Origin: an uncultured Pelagibacteraceae bacterium
GTDB taxonomy: Bacteria; Pseudomonadota; Alphaproteobacteria; Pelagibacterales; Pelagibacteraceae
Assembly: GCA_902537055.1 (NCBI GenBank)
Contig: CACAZW010000003.1
Location: forward strand, 56,271-120,270
Direction of reading: 5' to 3'
Length of the DNA stretch: 64,000 nt
A program made the translations under genes and the position numbers. Shown here piece by piece: positions 1 through 9,921 of this stretch; position 1 is the stretch's first letter; the number at the start of each line of letters is the position of its first letter. The notes below the pieces were generated by a model. That model was given only the letters and a program-made list of their open reading frames with translations. It searched no databases and was not told the origin of the DNA.

Positions 1-33
1 TCCAAAAATAATTTTAATTTGGGTTTTAAGTGA
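1..33 (+). CDS. 3' end of an unidentified gene (partial)
   Basis: An open frame enters at base 1 and ends in TGA at 31-33, giving a tail of ten residues ending in LGFK. Its stop overlaps the GTG start of the next gene in a GTGA arrangement, a coupling seen repeatedly in this window, so I read it as the end of a real upstream gene. In many alphaproteobacteria the gene before pgeF is a MidA-family (DUF185) SAM-dependent methyltransferase, but ten residues cannot show that. Confidence 0.45.
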   Translation, partial: SKNNFNLGFK

Positions 34-782
34 TTAAGTCAAAAATTTTTAGAGATCAAAAATCCATTTCACATTATTTTTTTAATAGATTGGGTGGCAC
101 CTCAAAAGGAATTTACAAAAGTTTAAATTGTGGAAAAGGTTCAAAAGATAAAATTGCTAATATAAGTAAAAATTTAAAAATAGTTTCGAAAAAAATAGGC
201 TGCACAAGTGGAAATCTAGTTTCTCTTAATCAAATTCACAGTAATAAAGTTTACAAAATAAGTGGTATTCCAAAAAAAAGATTGACTGGAGACGCGATGA
301 TTACAAATAAGCGAAATATTGCGATTAGTATACTCACTGCAGATTGTGCACCAATTCTAATTATAGAAAAAAAGCAAAAATTTGTTGGTGCAATACATGC
401 TGGGTGGAAAGGTGCTTTTAAAGGAATAATAAAAAAAACAATCCAACTTTTAAAAAAAAATGGATGCTCAGAGAAAGATATGATTGCTTGCATTGGGCCA
501 TGTATAAAAAAAAATAACTACGAAGTAAAAAATGATTTTTTTAAATTATTTAAGGATAAGAATAAAAAAAATGTGAATTTCTTTACATTTAAAAAGAAAA
601 AAATTTATTTTGATTTAAGCGAGTATATAAAATCTCAATTTTATGAAAATGGAGTTAAAAAAATAGATATAATAAGGAAAGATACCTACGCTATAGAAAA
701 TAACTTTTTTAGTTCTAGAAGATCAAAAAAAAATAAGCATAACGATTATGGTAGAAATATTTCTGCAATTATGATTAAATAA
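30..782 (+). CDS. pgeF: YfiH/PgeF family multicopper-oxidase-like protein
   Basis: The 250-residue protein belongs to the YfiH (DUF152, 'laccase domain') family, also called peptidoglycan editing factor and related to purine nucleoside phosphorylase/deaminase activity. The family metal site is visible: His70 in QIHS, Cys106 in TADCAP and His123 in HAGWKG. The start is GTG at 30, overlapping the previous stop by four bases; no better ATG precedes the conserved FFNRLGG region. prs follows after only ten bases, so the two are probably co-transcribed. The family is certain; the physiological substrate in this organism is not. Many lysines reflect the AT-rich genome. Confidence 0.9.
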   Translation: MIKSKIFRDQKSISHYFFNRLGGTSKGIYKSLNCGKGSKDKIANISKNLKIVSKKIGCTSGNLVSLNQIHSNKVYKISGIPKKRLTGDAMITNKRNIAISILTADCAPILIIEKKQKFVGAIHAGWKGAFKGIIKKTIQLLKKNGCSEKDMIACIGPCIKKNNYEVKNDFFKLFKDKNKKNVNFFTFKKKKIYFDLSEYIKSQFYENGVKKIDIIRKDTYAIENNFFSSRRSKKNKHNDYGRNISAIMIK

Positions 783-792
783 GCAATCTCGG

Positions 793-1725
793 ATGAAAAT
801 TCTCACAGGAAACAGTAATAAACATCTTAGTCAAAAAATATCTAAATTTTTAAAAAATAGACTAGTAAATTCAAATATAAGAAAATTTGCAGACGGAGAA
901 ATCTATGTCGAAATTAATGAGAATATTAGAGGCAATAGTATTTTTTTAATTCAATCCGTTTCATCTCCTGCAAATGACAATTTAATGGAATTACTACTAT
1001 CGATTGACGCTTTAAAAAGATCATCGGCCAAAAACATAACTGCAGTGATCCCATATTTTGGATATGCAAGACAAGATAGAAAGGTGGTTCCTAGAACATC
1101 TATATCTGCAAAACTTGTATCTAATCTTATTGCAAAGGCAGGTGCAGACAGAGTCGTTACAGTTGATTTACATTCGGGACAAATTCAAGGATTTTTTGAT
1201 ATTCCTGTAGATAACTTATTTGCAACTCCAATATTTGCTAGACACATAAAAAAGAAATTAAAAAAAAATAATATAATCTGTGTTGCTCCAGATGTCGGTG
1301 GCACCGCAAGAGCAAGGGCTTTAGGAAAATTGTTAAATGTAGATTTAGCAATAGTAGACAAAAGAAGACCCGCTCCTGGAAAGTCAGAAGTAATGAATGT
1401 AATTGGAAATGTGAAAAATAAAACTTGTATATTAGTTGATGATATAATCGACTCTGGTGGAACAATTGTAAATGCAGCTTCTGAATTAAAAAAAAGAGGA
1501 GCTAAAGATGTTCACGTGTATGTAACACATGGAGTATTAAGTGGTAATGCTGTTGAAAAAATTAAGAAATCTTCGATAAAAAATTTAGTTGTAACTGATA
1601 CAATAGATAATTCAATGAAAGTTAAAAAAGCTAAGAATATTGAGGTATTAACAATCTCTAATTTGGTTGGAGAAGCTATAAAAAGAATATCAAATTCTAC
1701 TTCAGTATCAGATCTATTTAAATAA
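793..1725 (+). CDS. prs: Ribose-phosphate pyrophosphokinase
   Basis: PRPP synthetase transfers pyrophosphate from ATP to ribose 5-phosphate, feeding purine, pyrimidine, histidine, tryptophan and NAD synthesis in the cytosol. At 310 residues it has the usual bacterial class I length. Visible signatures are FADGEIYVEI near residue 35, YFGYARQDRK near 95, the HSGQIQGFF segment with the catalytic-loop region, and the PRPP-binding loop VDDIIDSGGT at about 215-224. It lies ten bases after pgeF and 45 bases before rplY, a common alphaproteobacterial order (prs-rplY-pth-ychF). Confidence 0.97.
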   Translation: MKILTGNSNKHLSQKISKFLKNRLVNSNIRKFADGEIYVEINENIRGNSIFLIQSVSSPANDNLMELLLSIDALKRSSAKNITAVIPYFGYARQDRKVVPRTSISAKLVSNLIAKAGADRVVTVDLHSGQIQGFFDIPVDNLFATPIFARHIKKKLKKNNIICVAPDVGGTARARALGKLLNVDLAIVDKRRPAPGKSEVMNVIGNVKNKTCILVDDIIDSGGTIVNAASELKKRGAKDVHVYVTHGVLSGNAVEKIKKSSIKNLVVTDTIDNSMKVKKAKNIEVLTISNLVGEAIKRISNSTSVSDLFK

Positions 1726-1770
1726 TTTACTTGTAAAATTTAGTTTCATAAGTTAAAAACCCGACACTTT

Positions 1771-2487
1771 ATGAGTTTATTAGCAGCCACAATAAGAGAG
1801 ACAAAAACTAAGGGTGAAGTAAAATCACTTAGAAGTAAAGGTATGGTTCCAGGAATTATTTATGGAGGAGAAGAGCCAAATCAAAAAATCTCTGTCTCTG
1901 TTAAAGAAGTAAAAAATTTATTAAATAAAGAAAATATTTTATCAAATATAATTTCAATTAATATTGAAGGAAAAGAACAAAAAGTTTTACCAAGAGTTAT
2001 TGATTTTGATACGGTTACAGATGAGCCCATACATTTAGATTTTTTAAGAATTGTTAAAGGTGCGAAAGTAATTTTAGAAATTCCAGTTAAATTTATAAAC
2101 CACGAATTGTCACCAGGATTAAAAAGAGGTGGGGTTTTGAATATCGTAAGACGTAAAGTTGAATTAAGATGTCCTACAGAAAATATACCAACAGAGTTAG
2201 TTGTAGATTTAAATAACTTAGATATTGGAGCAAGTATTAAAATATCTTTTATAAATTTACCTGAAAATGTAACGCCTACAATTCAAGGAAGAGACTTTGT
2301 AATCGCAACCGTCGCAGCACCAACGGTTGTTAAAGAGCCTGAAAAACCAGCAGAAGCTGAGGGAGAAGGTGGGGAAGCTGTGGAGGCAGCTGCGGATGGA
2401 GATGCTAAATCTGAAGAAGGTGCAGAAAAAGCTGCAGATGGTGATAAAGGAAAAGAAGAAGGAAAAGCTCCAGCAGAGAAAAAATAA
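1771..2487 (+). CDS. rplY: 50S ribosomal protein L25/Ctc, long form
   Basis: L25 of the Ctc family binds 5S rRNA in the large subunit. The N-terminal L25 domain (about residues 5-95, with RSKGMVPGIIYGG) is followed by the TL5/Ctc beta domain (about 100-185). The last fifty residues form a tail almost wholly of Glu, Ala, Lys, Gly and Asp, with repeated AAADGD/EGAEKAADGD-like units; this stretch is visibly richer in G and C than its surroundings. Similar acidic tails occur on other alphaproteobacterial L25 proteins. pth follows after 28 bases, so ribosome structure and peptidyl-tRNA rescue are linked in one run. Confidence 0.95.
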   Translation: MSLLAATIRETKTKGEVKSLRSKGMVPGIIYGGEEPNQKISVSVKEVKNLLNKENILSNIISINIEGKEQKVLPRVIDFDTVTDEPIHLDFLRIVKGAKVILEIPVKFINHELSPGLKRGGVLNIVRRKVELRCPTENIPTELVVDLNNLDIGASIKISFINLPENVTPTIQGRDFVIATVAAPTVVKEPEKPAEAEGEGGEAVEAAADGDAKSEEGAEKAADGDKGKEEGKAPAEKK

Positions 2488-2515
2488 TAATCTGTGAAAA
2501 TAATAATAAAATAAA

Positions 2516-3076
2516 ATGTTGTTACTCGTAGGTTTGGGTAATCCAACCCCAAACAGTCATAATAATAGACATAATATAGGTTTTAAAGTTGTAGATGCTA
2601 TAAATCAAAAATTTGGTCTTTCAAAGCAAAAGCCAAAATTTAAGGGTTTACTTACAACAGGTAATATTGGGGAAAAGAAAATTTATGCTATCAAACCTCT
2701 GACTTTCATGAACAACTCAGGAATATGTATCAGAGAATTACTAGAATATTTCAAAATAGATGCAGAGGATGTGATTGTTTTTCATGATGATCTAGATGTA
2801 GAATTTGGAAAAATAAAGGCAAAATTTGGTGGATCAAGTGCAGGTCACAATGGAGTTGCTTCAATTGATAAATTTATTGGAAAAGACTATTCAAGAGTGA
2901 GGATTGGGATTGGAAAGCCAGAGAATAAAATGTCTGTATCAGACTTTGTTTTAAATGATTTTTCTGATGATGAACAAGAACACTTAGAAAAAATTACTCA
3001 CAATATAATAGACTCTATTGCTATTTTGATAGATAAAAAATTAGATTTATTCTCAAGCAAAGTTAACAATAATTAA
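2516..3076 (+). CDS. pth: Peptidyl-tRNA hydrolase
   Basis: Pth cleaves the ester bond of peptidyl-tRNA released from stalled ribosomes, recycling tRNA. The 186-residue protein has the family hallmarks: LVGLGNP at the N-terminus, catalytic His19 in NNRHNIGF, KPLTFMNNSG near residue 60, the VFHDDLDV aspartate segment near 90 and GGSSAGHNG near 107. Length and motif spacing are normal. It directly abuts ychF (stop at 3076, ATG at 3077), a pairing conserved across many bacteria. Confidence 0.97.
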   Translation: MLLLVGLGNPTPNSHNNRHNIGFKVVDAINQKFGLSKQKPKFKGLLTTGNIGEKKIYAIKPLTFMNNSGICIRELLEYFKIDAEDVIVFHDDLDVEFGKIKAKFGGSSAGHNGVASIDKFIGKDYSRVRIGIGKPENKMSVSDFVLNDFSDDEQEHLEKITHNIIDSIAILIDKKLDLFSSKVNNN

Positions 3077-4150
3077 ATGGGTTTTAAGTGTGGTATAGTT
3101 GGTTTACCAAATGTTGGTAAATCTACTTTATTTAATGCACTTACAAATTCAAGTAAAGCTCAAGCAGCAAATTTTCCTTTCTGTACGATAGATCCAAATA
3201 TAGGTGTAGTTCCTGTACCAGATTATAGGTTAGATGAATTGGTTAAAATTTCAAATTCAAAAAAAAAAATTAATACCACAATATCTTTTGTTGATATAGC
3301 AGGATTAGTCGAAGGAGCCTCTAAAGGTGAAGGATTAGGTAACAAATTCTTATCCCATATAAGAGAAGTAGATGCTGTTATTCATTTAATTAGATGTTTT
3401 GATTCAGATGATATTCAAAATGTAAATCCAACAGTTGATCCAATTAGAGATTTAGAAATAATTGAAACAGAGATGTCTTTAGCAGATTTGGAATCTATTC
3501 AAAAAAGACTAGATAAGAAAAATAAAAAAAATAATGATGAAAATCAAAACCAAATTCTAGAAAGAGCTCAGAATTTAATTAATAATAACGATGATATAAA
3601 TAAATTATACGAAGAATTTGATAAAAAGGATGTTAAATTATCAGGATTATTGTCAATAAAGCCTAAACTTTATGTTTGTAATGTTGACGAAAATAGCATT
3701 GATAAAGGCAATGATTATACAAAAAGTTTTATTGAAAAATATGGTTCTAAAAACACTCTAACTATTTCAGCTGAAATAGAAAATCAATTAAATGAACTAG
3801 AAAATGAAGAAAGAAAAAACTATATGAAAATGATCAACGTAGATGATACAGGATTAAATTTATTAATCAAAAAAGGATATGACCTTTTATCTTTAGAGAC
3901 GTTTTTTACTTCAGGAGTTGAGGAGACAAGGGCTTGGACAATTAACAAAAATTGCATGGCACCTCAAGCAGCAGGTATAATTCATACAGATTTTGAAAAA
4001 GGTTTTATAAGAGCAGAAACTGTGTCTTATCAAGATTTCGTTGGTAGTGGTGGTTGGTTAAAATCTAGAGAAAATGGTAAAATGAGATTAGAAGGTAAAG
4101 ATTATATCGTTAAAGATGGCGATGTTCTAAACTTTAGATTCAACACGTGA
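3077..4150 (+). CDS. ychF: Redox-regulated ribosome-binding ATPase YchF
   Basis: YchF is an Obg-related P-loop protein that prefers ATP and binds ribosomes. The G1 loop GLPNVGKS is at residues 9-16, followed by the NFPFCTIDPN switch, the DIAGLVEGASKGEGLG G3 region, a coiled-coil insert rich in Asn and Lys (about 125-200), and a C-terminal TGS domain ending in [13 protein letters not shown]. The 357 residues match the family. Its last 24 bases overlap the end of the convergent petC gene, so no intergenic terminator separates the two transcripts. Confidence 0.97.
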   Translation: MGFKCGIVGLPNVGKSTLFNALTNSSKAQAANFPFCTIDPNIGVVPVPDYRLDELVKISNSKKKINTTISFVDIAGLVEGASKGEGLGNKFLSHIREVDAVIHLIRCFDSDDIQNVNPTVDPIRDLEIIETEMSLADLESIQKRLDKKNKKNNDENQNQILERAQNLINNNDDINKLYEEFDKKDVKLSGLLSIKPKLYVCNVDENSIDKGNDYTKSFIEKYGSKNTLTISAEIENQLNELENEERKNYMKMINVDDTGLNLLIKKGYDLLSLETFFTSGVEETRAWTINKNCMAPQAAGIIHTDFEKGFIRAETVSYQDFVGSGGWLKSRENGKMRLEGKDYIVKDGDVLNFRFNT

Positions 4151-4909
4151 CCATATCTTCTTCATTGTAAAGTAAACCAATACAGTCAATATTATCAAAT
4201 AAGCTATAACTCTAAATCCTGTTTTATGTCTTTGCTCTAAATGTGGTTCCGCTGACCACATCAGAAAATTTGTAACATCTTTAGACATTTGCTCAGCTGT
4301 AGCTTTTGTTCCATCTGTATACTCAATTAAATCATCAGATAAAGGAGCTGGCATTTTAATTTTATTACCATACATATACTTGTTGTAATAAACACCATCA
4401 TCAAGTTCTACACCCTCTGGTGGTTCAGAATATCCTAACAATAACGAATAAATATAATCTGCTCCGCCCTTTCTTGCCTTAACTAGAACAGACATATCTG
4501 GTGGATAAGCACCACCATTAGCAGCTTTAGCTTCTTGCTCATTAGCATATGGCATCACAAATTTATCAGACAATTTGGCTGGTCTTACAAACATTTCTCC
4601 AGTGCTGTCCGGACCATCTGTTACCTCAAAACCTGCAGCTATTGCTTTGGCCTCTGCTTCAGAAAATTCTGGTCCACCCTTTTCTGCTAAATTTCTATAG
4701 GTTAAATATTTCATAGAATGGCAAGATGCACATACTTCTGTATATACTTGATACCCCCTTTGTAATGAAGCTCTATCGAATTTTCCAAAGAGACCTTTGA
4801 AAGTCCATTTAGTTTCTAAAAAAGGAGGTGATTTTTCAGCAGAGTTAGATGAATTTATTGCAATAATTGAGAATATAAATACAAGAAAAATATTTTTTAA
4901 CTTACTCAC
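4127..4909 (-). CDS. petC: Cytochrome c1 of the bc1 complex
   Basis: This periplasm-facing heme protein of complex III passes electrons from the Rieske centre to cytochrome c. A signal peptide (about residues 1-24) precedes mature sequence with the heme-binding CASCH motif at 60-64; a methionine in KMPAPL near residue 195 is the likely sixth ligand, and one C-terminal membrane helix (about 230-250) anchors it. The gene follows petB with a four-base overlap and ends inside the tail of ychF. At 260 residues it is normal for alphaproteobacteria with separate b and c1 genes. Confidence 0.97.
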   Translation of the reverse strand: MSKLKNIFLVFIFSIIAINSSNSAEKSPPFLETKWTFKGLFGKFDRASLQRGYQVYTEVCASCHSMKYLTYRNLAEKGGPEFSEAEAKAIAAGFEVTDGPDSTGEMFVRPAKLSDKFVMPYANEQEAKAANGGAYPPDMSVLVKARKGGADYIYSLLLGYSEPPEGVELDDGVYYNKYMYGNKIKMPAPLSDDLIEYTDGTKATAEQMSKDVTNFLMWSAEPHLEQRHKTGFRVIAYLIILTVLVYFTMKKIWSRVESKV

Positions 4910-6177
4910 TTTATTGTTTTTTCTATTTTTTCATCACTCCTTGCTGCAGCTAAATTTGGTGAGCCTCCTAAAACTGGTTCGGTAATACTCAAAGGCAGCG
5001 GGGTAGTTTTTTCTTTCCATCCTAAAACTGGAAGAATAATTAAAAAATGCGCAAAGTAATACGCTGTAGCAACTCTTGCAATTAACAAGTACAATCCTTC
5101 AGCTGGCATCGCCCCTACATATCCTAGAATTAAAACATCAGCTACCAAGATCCAGTAGAACTGTCTAAATAACGGTCTGAAAACTGCTGATCTAACTTTT
5201 GACGTATCCAACCATGGTAAAGCAGCTAAAATTAAAATAGCTGATAACATAGCAACAACACCCATAAGTTTATCAGGAACAGATCTCAAGATCGCATAAA
5301 AAGGTAATAGGTACCACTCAGGAACTATATGAGCAGGAGTTACAAGTGGATCCGCCTCTATATAATTATCAGCATGACCTAAAATATTTGGCTGATAAAA
5401 TACAAACAACGCAAAAACAATACAAAACATTAATAACGCAAAAGCATCTTTAATTACGATGTATGGATGAAACGGAACTGTATCTTTAGAAGGTTTTTTA
5501 ATATCAATACCAACTGGATTGTTATTTCCAGGAACATGTAACGCCCATATGTGGAGTACTACAAGCCCAAGTATTAAAAACGGTATTAAGTAATGAAGAG
5601 TAAAAAATCTTGTTAAAGTTGGATTGTCAACTGAGTAACCACCCCATAACCAAGTTGTTATACTCTCCCCCACAAGTGGGATTGCACTAAATAAATTGGT
5701 TATTACTGTTGCTCCCCAAAAACTCATTTGTCCCCAAGGAAGAACATATCCCATAAAAGCAGCTGCCATCATTAACAGATAAATTATAATTCCAAGTATC
5801 CAAATTATTTCTCTAGGAGATTTATATGATCCATAAAATAAAGATCTAAAAATATGAATATAAACTGCAAGGAAAAACATAGAAGCTCCATTTGCGTGAA
5901 CATATCTTAACAACCATCCATAATTCACATCTCTCATTATATGTTCTACACTGCTGAATGCCATATCTGCATGAGCAATGTAGTGCATAGCCAAAACTAA
6001 TCCTGTAACTATTTGGGTAATTAAGCAAAAAGTTAATATCCCACCAAAAGTCCACCAGTAATTTAAATTTTTTGGTGTAGGGTAATCTGTTAAGTGATTT
6101 GCCAATGTAAGCAAAGGCAATCTATCATTAAACCATTTACCAAACTTTGAACTAGGTGTGTATTCGTGATCACTCAT
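4906..6177 (-). CDS. petB: Cytochrome b of the bc1 complex
   Basis: Cytochrome b carries the two b hemes and the quinol-oxidising and quinone-reducing sites of complex III. The 423-residue protein has eight or more membrane helices, the heme-ligand helices ([15 protein letters not shown], then later His pairs around [10 protein letters not shown] and VLHIWALH) and the [13 protein letters not shown]o-site loop containing PEW(Y). It starts two bases after petA and overlaps petC by four, so the operon is petA-petB-petC on the minus strand. Length is standard for the long, unsplit cytochrome b. Confidence 0.98.
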   Translation of the reverse strand: MSDHEYTPSSKFGKWFNDRLPLLTLANHLTDYPTPKNLNYWWTFGGILTFCLITQIVTGLVLAMHYIAHADMAFSSVEHIMRDVNYGWLLRYVHANGASMFFLAVYIHIFRSLFYGSYKSPREIIWILGIIIYLLMMAAAFMGYVLPWGQMSFWGATVITNLFSAIPLVGESITTWLWGGYSVDNPTLTRFFTLHYLIPFLILGLVVLHIWALHVPGNNNPVGIDIKKPSKDTVPFHPYIVIKDAFALLMFCIVFALFVFYQPNILGHADNYIEADPLVTPAHIVPEWYLLPFYAILRSVPDKLMGVVAMLSAILILAALPWLDTSKVRSAVFRPLFRQFYWILVADVLILGYVGAMPAEGLYLLIARVATAYYFAHFLIILPVLGWKEKTTPLPLSITEPVLGGSPNLAAARSDEKIEKTIK

Positions 6178-6179
6178 AT

Positions 6180-6701
6180 TTATCCAATCTTAATCGTGTT
6201 AGTATTTACAAATTCATATTTAGGTATCTCCATATTAGTTGGAGCTGGTCCTTTTCTAATTCTACCAGATGTATCATAATGAGAACCATGGCAAGGACAA
6301 AACCAACCATCATAATCACCTTTATCTGTTAATGGAACACATCCTAGATGAGTACAAATCCCAAGCATCACTAACCATTCAGGATTCTTTGCTCTATCTT
6401 CATCTTTTTCAGGATGCTTAAGATCATTGACGTCAACTGCTCTCGCTTTTTTAATTTCATCATCCGTTCTTCTCTTTATAAAAACAGGTTTACCTCTCCA
6501 AAGAACCGTTAAAGATTGTCCGGGTTGCATTGAACTTACATCTACCTCTGTGCTTGCTAATGCTTTTACAGAGGCATCTGGGTTCATTTGATCGACTAAT
6601 GGCCAAACAGCAGCACCTACTCCAACTGCACCTGCTGCGGCAGTAGCAGTAAACAAGAAATCTCTTCTGTTGGTCTTTTTTTCGTCTTTTTGATCTGACA
6701 T
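6180..6701 (-). CDS. petA: Rieske iron-sulfur subunit of the bc1 complex
   Basis: The Rieske protein accepts the first electron from ubiquinol at the Qo site. The N-terminus carries a twin-arginine signal (NRRDFLF, Arg12-Arg13) followed by a hydrophobic anchor, so it is probably exported folded by Tat. The [2Fe-2S] site is complete: CTHLGC (Cys116, His118, Cys121) and CPCHGSH (Cys135, Cys137, His138). It is the first gene of the bc1 operon; the 60-base AT-rich gap to divergent trmL should hold both promoters, but I cannot pick boxes with confidence. Confidence 0.98.
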   Translation of the reverse strand: MSDQKDEKKTNRRDFLFTATAAAGAVGVGAAVWPLVDQMNPDASVKALASTEVDVSSMQPGQSLTVLWRGKPVFIKRRTDDEIKKARAVDVNDLKHPEKDEDRAKNPEWLVMLGICTHLGCVPLTDKGDYDGWFCPCHGSHYDTSGRIRKGPAPTNMEIPKYEFVNTNTIKIG

Positions 6702-6761
6702 CTTTAATATTTTATAAATTTGGTAATATATGATTTCATATAATAAAAAAGAGATATTTCT

Positions 6762-7238
6762 ATGGTAACAATGACACAGAAACCTTTAAAACACGGTCTA
6801 AAAGTAGCTCTATATCAGCCGGATATTCCTCAAAATACAGCTTCAATTATTCGAACTTGTTCTTGCCTAGGGGCTAGTTTAGAAATCATTGAACCTTGTG
6901 GGTTTTTATTTAGCGATAAAAGGTTCAAGAGAGTTGTTATGGATTATTTAGATTACAGTGAAATTAAATTTTACAAGAGCCCTAAAGAATTCTTTGATGA
7001 AAATAGTAAAAATAGAGTAGTTTTAATGACAACAAAAGCTAGCAAAGTTTATACAAAGTTTAAATTTAAGCATAATGATATATTGCTCTTTGGCAGAGAA
7101 AGTGCTGGTGTTCCAGAAGATGTACATTCTAAGGTTAATGAAAGAATTAAGATTCCAATGCTAAAAAATAAAAGATCTTTAAACATTTCAATATCAGTGG
7201 CCATAGGAGCTTCAGAATTTATAAGACAGTTAGGTTAA
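6762..7238 (+). CDS. trmL: tRNA (cytidine/uridine-2'-O-)-methyltransferase TrmL
   Basis: A small SPOUT-fold methyltransferase that in characterised relatives methylates the ribose at wobble position 34 of tRNA-Leu. At 158 residues it has the knot motifs [12 protein letters not shown] (about 108-119) and [12 protein letters not shown] (139-150), plus the early [14 protein letters not shown] segment that typifies TrmL. ATG at 6762 is used; an ATG three codons in is an alternative. It diverges from petA and abuts hemF with no gap, an arrangement shared with other alphaproteobacteria. Confidence 0.92.
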   Translation: MVTMTQKPLKHGLKVALYQPDIPQNTASIIRTCSCLGASLEIIEPCGFLFSDKRFKRVVMDYLDYSEIKFYKSPKEFFDENSKNRVVLMTTKASKVYTKFKFKHNDILLFGRESAGVPEDVHSKVNERIKIPMLKNKRSLNISISVAIGASEFIRQLG

Positions 7239-8063
7239 ATGGATCAATACATAAAAAAGAAATTAGCAAAAAATTGGTTTAAAACTTTACAAGAAGTGCT
7301 TTGTAGAGAAATAGAGGAAAAAGAGGGCAAAAAAACCAAATTTAAAATTACTAATTGGAATAGAAGTAAAAGTAATGATGAAGGTGGAGGACAATATAGA
7401 ATTTTAGAAAATGGTAAAATTTTTGATAAAGTTGGAGTAAATTTTTCAGAAGTTTATGGAAAATTTTCACATGAATTTAAAAATAAAGTTCCAGGCACTA
7501 AAACAAGCTCTAAATTTTGGGCATCTGGAATATCTGTTGTTATGCATATGAAAAATCCTCATGTACCGGCAATGCATTTTAACACGAGGTATATAGTTAC
7601 TTCATTTGGTTGGTTTGGAGGTGGAATGGATGTTACACCTTGTATGAAAGATAAGAAATTAGAAAATTGGTTTCATTCAGAACTAAAAAAATCATGTAAT
7701 AGACATAACAAAAATTATTACAAAAAATATAAAAAGTGGTGTGATGAATATTTTTATTTGCCACATAGGAAAGAGCCAAGAGGTATTGGTGGAATTTTTT
7801 TTGATTATAAAAAAAATAATTGGGAAAAAGATTTTTCTTTTGTTCGAGAAGTGGGAATAAGTTTTAAAAATATTTCTAATGAAATAATTGAGAAAAAAAA
7901 TAAATTAAAATGGACAATTAAAGATAAAGAAATCCAATACAAAAAAAGAGGTAGATATGTTGAATTTAATTTATTACATGATAGGGGGACAAAATTTGGT
8001 TTACAAACTGGTGGAAATGTTGAAGCTATACTTATGTCATTACCACCAACAGCTAAATGGTAA
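7239..8063 (+). CDS. hemF: Oxygen-dependent coproporphyrinogen III oxidase
   Basis: HemF oxidatively decarboxylates coproporphyrinogen III to protoporphyrinogen IX using O2, a late heme step in the cytosol. The sequence shows GGGQYRIL, GVNFSEVYG, MHMKNPHVPAMHFNTRY (catalytic/metal-region histidines near residues 104-113), FGGGMDVTPC and, near the end, YVEFNLLHDRGTKFGLQTGG. Length (274) is slightly below the usual 300, consistent with trimmed loops. Its place near the bc1 genes links heme supply to respiration. Using the O2-requiring enzyme fits an obligate aerobe. Confidence 0.97.
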   Translation: MDQYIKKKLAKNWFKTLQEVLCREIEEKEGKKTKFKITNWNRSKSNDEGGGQYRILENGKIFDKVGVNFSEVYGKFSHEFKNKVPGTKTSSKFWASGISVVMHMKNPHVPAMHFNTRYIVTSFGWFGGGMDVTPCMKDKKLENWFHSELKKSCNRHNKNYYKKYKKWCDEYFYLPHRKEPRGIGGIFFDYKKNNWEKDFSFVREVGISFKNISNEIIEKKNKLKWTIKDKEIQYKKRGRYVEFNLLHDRGTKFGLQTGGNVEAILMSLPPTAKW

Positions 8064-8066
8064 ATT

Positions 8067-8543
8067 ATGGATAAAGAACCAATTACTACTGAAGGATTAG
8101 AAAAATTAAAAAGTGAATTAATTTTTTTAAAAGAAAAAAAGAGACCCGAAATTGTTGCGGCCATTGCTGAAGCAAGATCACATGGAGATTTGAAAGAAAA
8201 TGCTGAATATCATGCTGCAAAAGAACAGCAATCTCATAACGAGGGAAGAATTCAAGAAGTTGAGGATTTAATTGCAAGAGCAAATGTAATTGATATCACC
8301 AAGATTAGTAATGATGGAAAGGTGATATTTGGATCTACAGTCTACCTTCAAAATTTAGATACAAATGAAAAAATAAATTACAAAATTGTTGGTAAAGACG
8401 AGGCAGATCTAAAACAAAAGCTTCTTTATTTTCAATCACCAATAGGAAAAGGTCTTATAGGTAAAAATAAAGGAGATCTTGTAGAGATAAATACACCAGC
8501 AGGGACAAAAAATTTTGAAATTGTAGACGTAAAATACGTTTAA
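8067..8543 (+). CDS. greA: Transcription elongation factor GreA
   Basis: GreA enters the RNA polymerase secondary channel and stimulates cleavage of backtracked RNA. The 158-residue protein has the N-terminal coiled coil with the acidic tip [14 protein letters not shown] near residue 40-53 and the C-terminal FKBP-like domain with [11 protein letters not shown] near 130. It follows hemF after three bases. Its stop overlaps the end of the convergent cca gene by four bases. Confidence 0.97.
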   Translation: MDKEPITTEGLEKLKSELIFLKEKKRPEIVAAIAEARSHGDLKENAEYHAAKEQQSHNEGRIQEVEDLIARANVIDITKISNDGKVIFGSTVYLQNLDTNEKINYKIVGKDEADLKQKLLYFQSPIGKGLIGKNKGDLVEINTPAGTKNFEIVDVKYV

Positions 8544-9811
8544 TTTGATAAAACTTTTTCCATATCTTTTTTTGATAAATTAAAATTATTTTCAATCCAT
8601 TTTATTTCTAAATTTTTTAATTTTTGACCCAATTCCCTTCCCTCCTTTAATCCATAATCATTTATTAATAACTGAGCTTTTATTGGAAATTCTGGTTTAT
8701 CTAATTTTTCAAAGTAAGTTTTTAATTCTGAAAGTTTTTTACTTTGTTTAAAATATAACAAATTGAAATCAATTAAATCGATTGTGCTAGATTTACCCTC
8801 ATAATAAAATATTTTTTGTAAATCTTTCTTGTTAAAAATTTTAGTACTATCTTTATTTAACGAATTATTTTTTAGAAAATTAATTTTATCTTTTAACTCA
8901 TTGGGTAAATTATATTTATACACAAAATAGTCAGAATTGTCAGTTTCATCGATTACAAGAAAAGAAATGACGAAATTTAAACTTTTATTTTTTAATATCT
9001 TTTCTTGTGGTTTCGATAACTTGCTCAATTTTTTAAAATTTTTTAGTTGAGGGAAAATTAATGAAAATAATTCACAAGAGGTTTTATTTTTAAATAACTT
9101 TAAAAAGTTATCTAATTTGAGAATTTTTTTTAATTCATTGAATTGTCTTTCTTTTGATATTTTTCCTAAACCCTCTATATTTTTTTTAATGATTTTTATT
9201 ATATTAATTTCATGATCGATTTTGCTATATTCAGTATAAAATCTTAAATATCTAATAATTCTTAAATAATCTTCTTTTATTCTAGTTTCTGGATCACCTA
9301 TAAATTTAATTATTCCAAAATTTAAATCTTTATGACCAGAATTTGGATCATATAAATTTCCGTCTAAATCTGAATATATTGAATTTATTGAAAAATCTCT
9401 CCTTAATGAATCTTCCTTCCAATTAGTTATATATTCTACGACAGCATGCCTTCCATCTGTTTTTACATCTTTTCTTAAAGTTGTAATTTCAAAATTTTGA
9501 TCATCAATCACTGCTGTGATTGTGCCATGTTCAATTCCTGTTTCAAAAAACTTTATTTGGTTTTTATCTAAACATTGCCTAACCTGATCAGGAGTTAAAT
9601 TAGTTGCAAGGTCGATATCATCTGTTTTTTCATCATTTAAAATTTTTCTTACGCAACCACCAACATATCTAATCTCGCTGGTTTCATTGTGGTTATTTAT
9701 TGCACTAAATATTTTGTTTACTCCCTTATTATTTTTTAAATCTAGAAATTTGAGATCTTTATCGCTTGAAATTTTTTTGTTTTGAAAAATTTTTTTAAGT
9801 AAAGCTTTCAT
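8540..9811 (-). CDS. cca: CCA-adding tRNA nucleotidyltransferase / poly(A) polymerase family
   Basis: A class II nucleotidyltransferase that rebuilds or repairs the 3' CCA of tRNA. The N-terminal catalytic domain shows VGGCVRKIL (about 49-57) and the metal-binding DDIDLATN (about 63-70), then the [11 protein letters not shown] and [12 protein letters not shown] motifs; the C-terminal half is helical and less conserved. At 423 residues it is typical of the alphaproteobacterial form. The ATG lies only three bases after the 3' end of a tRNA-Gln gene on the same strand, so any ribosome-binding sequence must fall within the tRNA, or the mRNA is nearly leaderless after tRNA processing. Confidence 0.92.
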   Translation of the reverse strand: MKALLKKIFQNKKISSDKDLKFLDLKNNKGVNKIFSAINNHNETSEIRYVGGCVRKILNDEKTDDIDLATNLTPDQVRQCLDKNQIKFFETGIEHGTITAVIDDQNFEITTLRKDVKTDGRHAVVEYITNWKEDSLRRDFSINSIYSDLDGNLYDPNSGHKDLNFGIIKFIGDPETRIKEDYLRIIRYLRFYTEYSKIDHEINIIKIIKKNIEGLGKISKERQFNELKKILKLDNFLKLFKNKTSCELFSLIFPQLKNFKKLSKLSKPQEKILKNKSLNFVISFLVIDETDNSDYFVYKYNLPNELKDKINFLKNNSLNKDSTKIFNKKDLQKIFYYEGKSSTIDLIDFNLLYFKQSKKLSELKTYFEKLDKPEFPIKAQLLINDYGLKEGRELGQKLKNLEIKWIENNFNLSKKDMEKVLSN

Positions 9812-9814
9812 AAA

Positions 9815-9889
9815 TGGCTGGGGTGCTAGGATTCGAACCTAGGAATGGCGGTACCAAAAACCGCTGCCTTACCACTTGGCTACACCCCA
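9815..9889 (-). tRNA. tRNA-Gln (anticodon TTG)
   Basis: On the minus strand the 75-nt sequence folds as a cloverleaf: acceptor TGGGGTG pairs with CACCCCA, followed by discriminator G and an encoded CCA. The D arm contains AGCCAAGTGGTAAGGC, the anticodon stem GCGGT/ACCGC encloses a seven-base loop TTTTGGT with anticodon TTG, and the T arm contains GGTTCGAATCC. The UGG start and the anticodon identify glutamine. It sits 32 bases downstream of ispE and three bases upstream of the cca ATG, on the same strand as both. Confidence 0.97.
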
Positions 9890-9921
9890 AGATGTTTTTC
9901 GTATAACACAAAAAAAAAGCT

